From the NCBI GenBank assembly GCA_002869605.1, contig PKUI01000068.1:1-25404 (forward strand): 25,404 bases of DNA, read 5' to 3'. The position numbers and the translations under genes are program-made. Of this stretch, positions 16,721 to 23,606 are shown piece by piece. The stretch comes from Desulfuromonas sp. Its GTDB lineage: Bacteria > Desulfobacterota > Desulfuromonadia > Desulfuromonadales > SZUA-401. The notes below the pieces were generated by a model, which worked only from the letters and a program-made list of their open reading frames with translations, was not told the origin of the DNA and searched no databases. Numbering within the stretch: the stretch's first letter is position 1; the number at the start of each line of letters is the position of its first letter.

Positions 16721-17169
16721 TCGGGCGTCTGGTCGAACTGCTCTCGGGGGGACCCGCCGAAGCCCCGGAGGTGGAGCAACAACGCATCGCCGTGGCGACC
16801 TGTGTGTTACTGCTTGAACTGGCCCATGCGGACGGGGAGTTCGACGCGAGCGAGCAGCAGCTGCTCGAAGAGCTGGTGACGACCCGTTTCGAACTCGACG
16901 CCGAGGCCCGTCAGGAGTTGCTGGAGCTGGCCCAGCAGAAACGGCAGGCGAGCGTCGACCTGTATGCCTTTACCCGGGTTCTCAACGATAACTTTACCGC
17001 TGAGGAGAAGCAGGCCTTAGTCAAGGAGTTGTGGCATCTGGTCTACAGCGATGGACAGATGCACCACCACGAGGAATACCTGGTCCGGCGTATCAGTGAT
17101 CTGTTGCATATCCCCCACCGCTTGATGATCGCGGCCAAACTGGAAGCAGCCAAGGCCGCCTCGCGTTAA
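16717..17169 (+). CDS. TerB-like protein
   Basis: The 150-residue soluble helical protein resembles the TerB (tellurite-resistance B-like) family. It has two repeats of the family's acidic metal-binding type pattern: ELAHADGEFDASEQQLLEEL (around residues 34-53) and LVYSDGQMHHHEEYLVRRIS (around 109-128). Its ATG overlaps the DUF190 stop by four bases, so translation is probably coupled. Members of this family are often found alone in operons of unrelated genes, and there are no other ter genes here, so tellurite resistance should not be assumed. Confidence 0.78.
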   Translation: MIGRLVELLSGGPAEAPEVEQQRIAVATCVLLLELAHADGEFDASEQQLLEELVTTRFELDAEARQELLELAQQKRQASVDLYAFTRVLNDNFTAEEKQALVKELWHLVYSDGQMHHHEEYLVRRISDLLHIPHRLMIAAKLEAAKAASR

Positions 17170-17177
17170 ATCCTTCC

Positions 17178-17780
17178 ATGAGTTTCCAACTCCCGCATAT
17201 CATTTCCTGGGCGCACCGTTTTGCCGAAGAGATTCTTAAGCCGGGAGATCTGGCTGTTGACCTGACGGCAGGCAAGGGGCGCGACACCCTGATGTTGTAC
17301 CGCTGCGTGTCCCCCGGTGGGCGCGTGCTCGCTTTCGACATCCAGCAGCAGGCGTTGTGTGCGAGTGCCGAACTGCTGGAGGATGCAGGTGTATCCAGCG
17401 TCTTGGTTAACGATGCAGAGCGTACGGACGCACCTGCTGGCGTTCAATTGATCCACGCGGACCACGCCCGGCTCGCAGACTACCTGGACGCCGCCCCCAA
17501 GGTGGTGATGGCGAACTTCGGTTACCTGCCCGGGGGAGACCCGGAGGTGATCACCCGCTCCGCCTCGTCCTGCACGGCCCTTGAAGTAGCACTTGATCTC
17601 CTTGCTCCCGGAGGCCGACTGGTGTGCGTCCTGTACACCGCGCATCCCGGCGGCGACCAGGAGGCCGCCGCGGTCGAAGCACTGTTGGCATCGCTCTCCT
17701 CGCGGGACTGGTTCGTGCTGCGTCTGCAGGTGGGCAACCGCTGCCAGGCGCCCTATCTGCTGGTCGCTGAAAAGCGTTAA
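17178..17780 (+). CDS. MnmM/YtqB-like tRNA methyltransferase
   Basis: This 200-residue class I SAM-dependent methyltransferase has the layout of the YtqB family, whose Bacillus member MnmM completes the mnm5s2U modification at the tRNA wobble position. Motifs: AVDLTAGKGRDTLML for SAM binding (about 26-40), LAFDIQQQAL (motif II), NFGYLPGGDPEVITRS, the family signature, then LVCVLYTAHPGGDQEA and a C-terminus ending YLLVAEKR, as in YtqB. The start lies eight bases after the TerB-like gene. No Shine-Dalgarno sequence is visible before its ATG, so it may depend on translation of the upstream gene. Substrate is inferred from family; the protein could methylate another RNA. Confidence 0.78.
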   Translation: MSFQLPHIISWAHRFAEEILKPGDLAVDLTAGKGRDTLMLYRCVSPGGRVLAFDIQQQALCASAELLEDAGVSSVLVNDAERTDAPAGVQLIHADHARLADYLDAAPKVVMANFGYLPGGDPEVITRSASSCTALEVALDLLAPGGRLVCVLYTAHPGGDQEAAAVEALLASLSSRDWFVLRLQVGNRCQAPYLLVAEKR

Positions 17781-17826
17781 CCGTCCAATTTGCTGGCTGT
17801 TTCCAGAAAAAAACCCGCAGATGGAG

Positions 17827-17873
17827 TATAATTTTCTTAGTTAGCGAGTGTTGAGGCCGCGTCTCCGCTCGCT
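17827..17873 (+). promoter_or_regulatory. Candidate promoter -10 and leader hairpin before the 116-residue gene
   Basis: A perfect TATAAT is at 17827-17832, without a clear -35. It is followed by a stem AGCGAG/CTCGCT (17843-17848 with 17868-17873) that encloses a smaller GAG/CTC stem. The hairpin would be at the 5' end of the message. Confidence 0.45.
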
Positions 17874-17922
17874 CTTGGGGCGAAAGGAGGCGCAAGCGCA
17901 CATCCTGAACAAGGAGGCCGAG

Positions 17923-18273
17923 ATGAAAGGATCCGAAATTATCAGGGACGTAGTGGTAAACGCCGACGCAGAGAGCTGTTTCATCAAGTGGTGGCGCAGG
18001 GAGAACGACTTTGCCGATTACGAACTGGTCGATGCGTTTATGCAATCAGGGATCGATAACCTCGAGTTCGATGGTTACGAGCTGCTCGACATGAACCAGA
18101 TGTGGGAACTGCTGCGTAGCCGTGCTGCCGACCATGTCGATATCACCCAGCGCGCAGGGGAAAAACGGCTGCTGTGGCGTCATGCTGACGGTTCGACCGA
18201 GTCGCGCCCCTTCAACGCGGAAGCGCTGATGGAGATCTTCGATGCGGAAACCCACGGGGACATCCTGATGTAG
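17923..18273 (+). CDS. Unrecognised 116-residue protein
   Basis: I do not recognise this family. The start at 17923 is fixed by AAGGAGG five bases upstream; a longer frame from 17848 is non-ATG and runs through the leader hairpin. The protein is soluble, acidic, rich in aromatic and charged residues (FIKWWRRENDFADYEL, DGYELLDMNQMWELLRS, RLLWRHADGSTESRPF) and has no signal peptide or membrane segment. It has its own leader and a strong terminator and so forms a one-gene unit between the crcB operon and the ferritin gene. Codon use looks like its neighbours. Confidence 0.75.
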   Translation: MKGSEIIRDVVVNADAESCFIKWWRRENDFADYELVDAFMQSGIDNLEFDGYELLDMNQMWELLRSRAADHVDITQRAGEKRLLWRHADGSTESRPFNAEALMEIFDAETHGDILM

Positions 18274-18307
18274 TGTCTGTTGCGGCGTGTCGTGATGGAA
18301 TCTTTTC

Positions 18308-18337
18308 AAGCGGGGGGAAAGCACCCCCGCTTTTTGT
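18308..18337 (+). terminator. Intrinsic terminator after the 116-residue gene
   Basis: A perfect stem AGCGGGGG (18309-18316) / CCCCCGCT (18324-18331) with a seven-base loop runs into a five-T run followed by GTT. Confidence 0.92.
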
Positions 18338-18378
18338 TGGAAAATTGAAAATTTATCATGCTTCGCATGACGAGTTAT

Positions 18379-18393
18379 GGTATACAGTATACC
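18379..18393. promoter_or_regulatory. Palindromic operator candidate upstream of the ferritin gene
   Basis: GGTATAC-A-GTATACC is a perfect seven-base inverted repeat around one central base, ending 36 bases before the ferritin start. A second perfect inverted repeat, CATGC-TTC-GCATG, lies 9 bases upstream (18357-18369). The paired, symmetric design is that of a dimeric regulator site; which regulator is unknown. Confidence 0.5.
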
Positions 18394-18429
18394 GTTTTGA
18401 GATTTGAACCGCGTGTTTTGGAGGAGAGA

Positions 18430-18888
18430 ATGACCCAAGTCAACCTGCAGGAAGCAATCAAGGACTCGATTCAAACCGAAAAAGATGCCATGGACTTTTA
18501 CCAGCTGTGCGCCGAGCGTTCTCAGGATGAGAAAGCTGCGAAGTCTTTTGAAATTCTGGCTAAAGAGGAGCGTGAGCACGCGCACCAGTTCTATCGCATC
18601 TATCCAGGTACCGATCTGCCCGCTTTCGAGACGCTGATCGTCGAAGCACCCAGGTCCGATTCACCCTGGCTGGCAGACCTCAACAAGATGATAGGTCACG
18701 AGTTTGATGAGCAACGTGCCCTGCAGCTCGCTATGGACAAGGAAGAAGAACTCGAGAAGTATTTGCGCGAGATGGCCGCCAAGATTGACGATGGAGATGT
18801 TAAGAAGGTATATCTCTCCAATGCCAGCTCGACTCACGGACATTTTGAGCTGATCCGCCAGGATTACGAAGATATCTACGGCGCTTAA
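18430..18888 (+). CDS. Rubrerythrin-like ferritin-family protein
   Basis: The 152-residue protein is an all-helical ferritin-like four-helix bundle. Diiron-type signatures are EKDAMDFYQLC in helix 1 (around residue 17), LAKEEREHAHQFYRI (ExxH, around 41-55) in helix 2, MDKEEELEKYLREM in helix 3 and STHGHFELIRQDYEDIYG in helix 4. Such proteins oxidise iron or remove peroxide in anaerobes. It lacks the C-terminal rubredoxin-like CxxC domain of full rubrerythrin. ATG at 18430 follows GGAGGAGAGA; a longer frame from 18358 crosses the operator region. Monocistronic, with its own terminator. The exact metal function is inferred. Confidence 0.85.
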   Translation: MTQVNLQEAIKDSIQTEKDAMDFYQLCAERSQDEKAAKSFEILAKEEREHAHQFYRIYPGTDLPAFETLIVEAPRSDSPWLADLNKMIGHEFDEQRALQLAMDKEEELEKYLREMAAKIDDGDVKKVYLSNASSTHGHFELIRQDYEDIYGA

Positions 18889-18912
18889 TCAGTCTCGCCC
18901 GTTTTGCTATCG

Positions 18913-18944
18913 AGAAGGCCCACCATATGGTGGGCCTTCTTTTG
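18913..18944 (+). terminator. Intrinsic terminator after the ferritin gene
   Basis: A perfect 12-14-base inverted repeat AGAAGGCCCACCAT / ATGGTGGGCCTTCT is followed by TTTG on the plus strand. The repeat is symmetric, but on the minus strand no T run follows. Confidence 0.9.
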
Positions 18945-19051
18945 TTAATCGGAATAGACTGTTGAAAGTGAAAAGACAGTTTACTGTGGGGTCCTGTTGA
19001 AATACAGGAATCTCGCAATGGAAATGTTATCTCTCGTATCCGTGTAAAAGA

Positions 19052-19264
19052 TTAAAACCAATATTCTTCTGTAAACGGCCCGCCTTTGCGTCGATCTTTT
19101 CCGGCAAAAGAGGCTTTAATTTTTCGAAGTTTATCGCGGTTGGTTTTTACCCAACCGTCAGATCGCATAAAAGATGCGATTAGCCCCGCAGACAGATAAC
19201 AGTCCAGTTGAGCCTTACAAAGATCTCGTTTCGTACCACCTTTAAGCGTGACGGGGATTTTCAT
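19052..19264 (-). CDS. Small GSU3473-family-like protein
   Basis: The 70-residue protein starts at an ATG with AGGAGAG four bases upstream. It contains KGGTKRDLCKAQLDCYLSAG, IASFMRSDGWVKTNRDKLRK and a basic tail (GKDRRKGGPF). The pattern (short beta strands, LxxxLxxG, FxRSxGWV) resembles the small GSU3473 family of Geobacter and relatives, whose function is unknown. No signal or membrane segment. It lies convergent to the ferritin gene and about 290 bases from the next gene. Confidence 0.68.
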   Translation of the reverse strand: MKIPVTLKGGTKRDLCKAQLDCYLSAGLIASFMRSDGWVKTNRDKLRKIKASFAGKDRRKGGPFTEEYWF

Positions 19265-19551
19265 AAGACTCTCCTTCCTCAGCTAGCTTACCTAACAGCA
19301 AAAGATCTAATGTTTTTCCACGAGATTTTGTTCCCATGACACAGAAGCTGTCGAGGTCAATGATTTTCTCATGTGAGATACCCATTGGCCTCTTTGACTT
19401 GTCTTAGATTTTAGCACTGAGATAAATATCCTCAAGAGGCGCAACATCGCCAAAGCTTATTGTCGTAGCGGCAGAAAAGGGTTTGCCAGACAAGCATGGA
19501 AATTTTCTCAGGATGGTGCTTAGGGGGGCTTTTCATGCCATTCTCAAGGTC

Positions 19552-20256
19552 TTATTTGCTGGCTGGACGAGTGGAGTCTTCCTGAAAATATTTCCGTTCA
19601 GGACGACCAACGGCGCCGTAGATCAGCTCGGCGGAGAGCTCTCCGCTGGCGGTCAGGTATTCCAGGTAACGGCGCGCGGTGGTGCGGCTGGCGCCAATCA
19701 TCTGGCCGATCTCTTCGGCGCTGAATCCATCGGGGTGGGGGTGGTCAAAGGCGGTGCGGATTTTTTTGAGAGTCAGCGGGTCGATCCCCTTGGGGTATTC
19801 CGGTTCACCGGTGGCGCCGCTCTTGTAGGGGTGCAGCAGGCGATCAACCTCCTGCTGGTTAAGGGTGCTCTCGCCGAGCAGGCGTTGCCGGTGTTCACGG
19901 AAACGCTCGAGGGTCTCCTGGAAACGGGTGAACATCACCGGTTTAAGGATATAGTCGAAAACCCCGCCGTGGAGCGCTTCCTGGAGTGGTTCCAGTTCCT
20001 TGGCTGCGGTGATCAGGACCACGTCGGTCAGTTGTTTGCGTGCACGTAGTTCCCAGAGGACCTCGGTCCCCAACCCTTCGGGGAAATAGAGGTCGAGCAG
20101 GATCAGGTCCGGTTCCAGCAGCTGGACCATTTTTTTTGCATCGTCGAGGCTGGCCGCCATACCACAGACACTGAAGCCATTCACCTTTTCGGTGAAGTGG
20201 CGATGAATTTCGGCAATTTTCGGGTCGTCGTCGACGATCAGGACTTTCAGCTCCAT
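19552..20256 (-). CDS. CitB/DcuR-type response regulator
   Basis: The 234-residue protein has a receiver domain with acidic pair D10-D11, phospho-acceptor D55 (LILLDLYFPE), T83 and K105 (DYILKPV), then a linker and a C-terminal winged helix-turn-helix (GFSAEEIGQMIGASRTTARRYLEYL, about 177-200) of the CitB/DcuR family. Such regulators activate carboxylate uptake or breakdown genes. Its start codon lies one base after the stop of the sensor kinase gene, so the two are co-translated. The likely target is the divergent tctCBA operon; repeats at 21953-21979 are a plausible binding site. Confidence 0.92.
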   Translation of the reverse strand: MELKVLIVDDDPKIAEIHRHFTEKVNGFSVCGMAASLDDAKKMVQLLEPDLILLDLYFPEGLGTEVLWELRARKQLTDVVLITAAKELEPLQEALHGGVFDYILKPVMFTRFQETLERFREHRQRLLGESTLNQQEVDRLLHPYKSGATGEPEYPKGIDPLTLKKIRTAFDHPHPDGFSAEEIGQMIGASRTTARRYLEYLTASGELSAELIYGAVGRPERKYFQEDSTRPASK

Positions 20257-20257
20257 C

Positions 20258-21880
20258 TCAGCCTACCTTCCGTTTGGGGATGAAGACTGTGAACAGGGCG
20301 CCTCCCAGTTCGCTATCGTTTAGCGTAATCTCTCCGTCAAATTCCTGCAAGGCGGTCATCACCAGATGAAGGCCGTGACCGCGATCATGCTGCTTGGTGG
20401 TGAAGCCGCGGGCAAAGATTTTTTCCACCAGCTCGGCCGGAATCCCGGGACCGGAATCACCGATTTCGAACACCAGGTCGTTACCGGAGTCGGTCATCGA
20501 AAGTGTCACCTGCGGCGCTTGGATCCCGTTCAATGCTGCATCGAAGGCATTGTCGATCAGGTTGCCGAGGATGGTGACCAGCTTCTCGCGGCTCAATTCG
20601 GCCGGCACGTCGGTCAACTGGCTCTCAGGATCGATTTTAAAACGGATTCGCAATTCCTGGGCATGATTGTACTTGCCGATGATGAACGCCGCCAACACAG
20701 GGAAGGGGACCGCTTTGGCAAGAAACGCGATCAATCCCTGGTAGCCGGCTGTCTCCTTGCTGATCAGTTCCAGGGCTTCTTTTTCGTGGCCGATCTGAAT
20801 GAGCCCGGCGATGGTGTGCAGCTTGTTGGAATATTCGTGGGTCTGGGCACGTAGCATCTCCGAGTAATCTTTGACCTGGGAAAGCTGCTTGGCGATGATG
20901 TCCAGTTCGTCTTTACGTCTGAAGCTGGCGACAGCGCCGACGATCTCGCCATTTTCAACCATCGGGACCGTATTGAGGATCATCATGGTCCCGGAGACTT
21001 CAAATTCGTGATCGAAGCGCTGTTCGCCGCCATCCAGAACTTTGCTTAAATGAGCTCCCGGCAATACCTCGCGGATATGCCTGCCGAGCAGCTCATCCTC
21101 GGTGTTGCAGCCGACACTTTCGATCGCCACATGGTTGGCGACGGTCACCAAGGCCTCGCGATCGATCGCAACGATCCCCTCGCGGATCGATTCGATGATC
21201 GAGGCCCGCTCGCTGAAGAGGCGCGCGATTTGCTCCGGTTCCAACCCGAAGATCTTCTGCTTGACGTGGTTGGAGATATGCACCGCGCCAAAGATGCCGA
21301 TCAGCATCAGCATCGCGATGAGTACACCGACTTTGAGCTGTTGCTCGTGAACAATGCTGCGAACATCCTCCAGCAGATAACCGACCGAAACAACGCCTAT
21401 GATCCCATCGTCTTTAGAAATGATCGGCGCCTTGCCGCGGATTGACGGACCGAGGGTGCCGACTGCGCGGGAGATGTAGGATTCGCCACGCTCAAGCGCC
21501 GGGGCGTTGTCGCCGCCGACCATTTTTTTACCGATACGGTCCGGTTTGGGATGCGAGAAACGAACCCCTTCGATGTTGCCGATAACAATGAATTCAGCCC
21601 CGGTCTGTTGACGGATCTCTTCTGCGAGGCGCTGTAGCTCCCCTTCGGGGTGGAGTTTGATGATCTGCCTCCGCACCAGCGGTATTTTGGCGACGGTTTG
21701 CGCGACCTGGAGTGCCTGTTTGCCAATCTTTTCTTCCTGGATCTCGCCGATCATTGCCGTGTACATGCCGCCGGCGACCAGCGTCAGCGACATGACCAGC
21801 AAACAGACCAGCAGGATCATCCTGGTTTTCAGGCTGGCTGGTTGGCGTTCCAGCAGTTTTCGCTTGGCTCGTGTAATCAT
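20258..21880 (-). CDS. CitA/DcuS-type sensor histidine kinase
   Basis: The 540-residue membrane kinase has two membrane segments (about 20-43 and 181-202) flanking a periplasmic sensor of the CitA/DcuS type (GVRFSHPKPDRIG, GGDNAPALERGESYISR, GTLGPSIRGKAPI), a cytoplasmic PAS domain (about 220-320), a dimerisation box with phospho-acceptor H348 (THEYSNKLHTIAGLIQIG) and an ATPase domain (NLIDNAFDAAL, GDSGPGIPAELVEKIF, RGHGLHLV). Length matches CitA and DcuS. I chose ATG at 21880; a longer frame from a TTG at 21979 adds 33 residues that look non-coding and would include the putative promoter. No strong ribosome site precedes either. The sensor probably detects citrate or another di- or tricarboxylate. 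Confidence 0.9.
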   Translation of the reverse strand: MITRAKRKLLERQPASLKTRMILLVCLLVMSLTLVAGGMYTAMIGEIQEEKIGKQALQVAQTVAKIPLVRRQIIKLHPEGELQRLAEEIRQQTGAEFIVIGNIEGVRFSHPKPDRIGKKMVGGDNAPALERGESYISRAVGTLGPSIRGKAPIISKDDGIIGVVSVGYLLEDVRSIVHEQQLKVGVLIAMLMLIGIFGAVHISNHVKQKIFGLEPEQIARLFSERASIIESIREGIVAIDREALVTVANHVAIESVGCNTEDELLGRHIREVLPGAHLSKVLDGGEQRFDHEFEVSGTMMILNTVPMVENGEIVGAVASFRRKDELDIIAKQLSQVKDYSEMLRAQTHEYSNKLHTIAGLIQIGHEKEALELISKETAGYQGLIAFLAKAVPFPVLAAFIIGKYNHAQELRIRFKIDPESQLTDVPAELSREKLVTILGNLIDNAFDAALNGIQAPQVTLSMTDSGNDLVFEIGDSGPGIPAELVEKIFARGFTTKQHDRGHGLHLVMTALQEFDGEITLNDSELGGALFTVFIPKRKVG

Positions 21881-21952
21881 GCTTGCATCATCGTCGGGGT
21901 GTCCCAAGCATACCTGCAATTTGCCGTGAACAGTATGCACAAAATGCCCGTA

Positions 21953-21979
21953 ATGGAGCAAAAACTCATTATGGAGCAA
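21953..21979. repeat. Two direct repeats upstream of the tctC promoter
   Basis: ATGGAGCAA occurs at 21953-21961 and again at 21971-21979, 18 bases apart. The pair lies about 15-40 bases upstream of the -35 of the tctC promoter, where an activator would bind, and on the other side within the region before the sensor kinase start. Probable binding site for the CitB-type response regulator (inference). Confidence 0.6.
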
Positions 21980-21993
21980 TTATTTACAGCCAA

Positions 21994-22022
21994 TTGATGG
22001 CTGGATAGAGTCACCGTATACA
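21994..22022 (+). promoter_or_regulatory. Candidate sigma-70 promoter of tctCBA
   Basis: TTGATG (21994-21999) and TATACA (22017-22022) are separated by 17 bases; each has four of six consensus bases. A weak promoter with an activator site upstream fits two-component control. Confidence 0.55.
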
Positions 22023-22054
22023 AGAATCTTCCAGTGCATCTTTCCCCATAAATC

Positions 22055-22076
22055 GTTCGGATGATTTAAGCCGAAC
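22055..22076 (+). promoter_or_regulatory. Inverted repeat in the tctC leader
   Basis: GTTCGG-N10-CCGAAC is a perfect six-base inverted repeat, ending just before the ribosome site AAAGGAG. It could be an RNA hairpin protecting the message or an operator. Confidence 0.45.
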
Positions 22077-22098
22077 AACCAACAAAAGGAGCCACAGT

Positions 22099-23088
22099 AT
22101 GAAAACACCCCGGATTGGAAAACTGCTGTTACTGATCGCGACGGCCATGCTGATTTTGCCGGCAAGTCAGTCCCTGGCTTTCGAACCCGAAAGCCCTGAG
22201 TGTATCGCACCCGCGGGTCCTGGCGGCGGCTGGGATTTCATTTGCCGTACCACGGCCAAGAACCTGTTTGAACTGGGCCTGGTTGAAAACGCGATGCAGG
22301 TTTCCAACATGTCCGGTGGTGGTGGCGGTGTGGCCTTCGCCCACGTTACCAAAGAGCGCAACAACGACAATGACCTGATCGTTGCGGCTTCAACCAGCAC
22401 CTCTGCGCGTCTGGCACAGGGCATTTTCAAGGGCGCTACTGCGGACGACGTGCATTGGTTGGCGACCTTTGGTGCCGAGTATGGCGTTCTTGCGGTCAAG
22501 AAGGATTCCAAATTTAAAAACCTCAAAGACCTGATGGACGCCATCGTGGCCAATCCACGTTCGGTCGGTATCGCGGGTGGTTCCTCGGTCGGCGGCTTCG
22601 ATCATATCAAGCCGATGCTCGTTGCCCGTAAAGCAGGTCTGAAGGATGTGCGCAAGCTCAAGTACGTTGCCTATGCCGGTGGTGGGGAGGCGATGACCGG
22701 TCTTCTTTCCGGCGCAGTTCAAGTAATGTCCGGTGACTTCTCGGAGCTTCGCGGATTCTATGAGTCTGGTGATATCCGCATCGTCGCCATCCTGGCACCT
22801 AATCGCCTGAAGGGTTTCCCCGACATCCCGACCGCTAAGGAGCAAGGCTATGACGTGATCGGTGCCAACTGGCGTGGGCTCTACATGCCGAAAGGTTCTT
22901 CTGTAGAAGCGCAGGAGTTCTGGAAGAATGCAATCCAGAAGATGACCGAGTCCGAGGCATTTCAGAAAGACCTGGAGGCCAAGGCGATTGAACCGTTCAA
23001 CAACTTCGGCGCGGATATGGACAAGTTCGTCAAGCAGAGCATCAATGATATCGCTGAACTTTCTAGGGAAATCGGTATTCTCAAGTAA
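22099..23088 (+). CDS. tctC: TctC-type solute-binding protein (tripartite tricarboxylate transporter)
   Basis: The 329-residue protein is the periplasmic receptor of a tripartite tricarboxylate transporter (TctC/Bug family), which captures a carboxylate and hands it to TctAB. It has a signal peptide with cleavage near SLA|F (residue 27), then APAGPGGGWDFICRTTAKNL, the family's ligand-loop motif, GGGVAFAHV, GIAGGSSVGGFDHI and GANWRGLYMPKG. ATG at 22099 follows AAAGGAG. First gene of tctCBA; a terminator-like hairpin follows it, which probably lets it be made in excess over the membrane parts. Confidence 0.93.
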   Translation: MKTPRIGKLLLLIATAMLILPASQSLAFEPESPECIAPAGPGGGWDFICRTTAKNLFELGLVENAMQVSNMSGGGGGVAFAHVTKERNNDNDLIVAASTSTSARLAQGIFKGATADDVHWLATFGAEYGVLAVKKDSKFKNLKDLMDAIVANPRSVGIAGGSSVGGFDHIKPMLVARKAGLKDVRKLKYVAYAGGGEAMTGLLSGAVQVMSGDFSELRGFYESGDIRIVAILAPNRLKGFPDIPTAKEQGYDVIGANWRGLYMPKGSSVEAQEFWKNAIQKMTESEAFQKDLEAKAIEPFNNFGADMDKFVKQSINDIAELSREIGILK

Positions 23089-23098
23089 TATCAATATC

Positions 23099-23134
23099 GA
23101 GGCTGCCCCTGGGTTTGGGGCAGCCTCTTCTTTG
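23099..23134 (+). terminator. Terminator-like hairpin between tctC and tctB
   Basis: GAGGCTGCCCC (23099-23109) and GGGGCAGCCTC (23117-23127) form a perfect 11-base stem with a seven-base loop, followed by TTCTTTG. The poor T run suggests partial termination or 3'-end protection of the tctC message. Confidence 0.75.
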
Positions 23135-23163
23135 TTCATAATCGTTAGCAGAAAGAGGATCTC

Positions 23164-23595
23164 ATGAGCGACCGGATATTCGGTATTTTCGGACTGGCGC
23201 TTGCCGCGTTTTACTTTTGGGCCACGTCCATTATCCCGGACAGTTTCATGGTCGATGTCGTCGGCCCGCGAGCTTTTCCATATATCGTTGGGACTGTCCT
23301 GGCAATCTGTTCTTTGTATATCCTTCTGCGCCCTGATGCAGAACCGGACTGGCCAAACATGAAGAACTTCATCGAGATCATCTTCGCCACGGCGGTGATG
23401 TTTCTCTATGCCTGGGCATTATCCAAGGTCGGCTTTGTGATCGCTACGGTCTTTACCACCGCCTATCTTTCATGGCGGTTGGGAACCAAACCACTTAGTT
23501 CTTTGATCACTGGTGTCGCGACCTCTGCCGGCATCTACGTGGTCTTTCACCTGGTCCTTGGCCTGTCTCTGGCTAAAGGCCCGTTGGGCTTCTAA
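23164..23595 (+). CDS. tctB: TctB-type small membrane subunit
   Basis: The 143-residue protein has four hydrophobic helices and the family opening GIFGLALAAFYFWATS, VDVVGPRAFPYIVG (around 33-46), and a C-terminal pair of helices. TctB is the small permease subunit of tripartite tricarboxylate transporters. Start ATG at 23164 is preceded by AGAGGATCTC. It lies 75 bases after tctC and 11 bases before tctA. Confidence 0.9.
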   Translation: MSDRIFGIFGLALAAFYFWATSIIPDSFMVDVVGPRAFPYIVGTVLAICSLYILLRPDAEPDWPNMKNFIEIIFATAVMFLYAWALSKVGFVIATVFTTAYLSWRLGTKPLSSLITGVATSAGIYVVFHLVLGLSLAKGPLGF

Positions 23596-23606
23596 AGGGG
23601 ATAGGT

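Noticed and set aside
16717..17169. Tellurite resistance locus
   Set aside because: Only a single TerB-like gene is present, with none of terA, terC, terD or terE nearby.
19265..19551. Gene remnants or a terminator between the small GSU3473-like gene and the response regulator
   Set aside because: No coding frame or convincing stem with a T run could be supported in this 287-base stretch.
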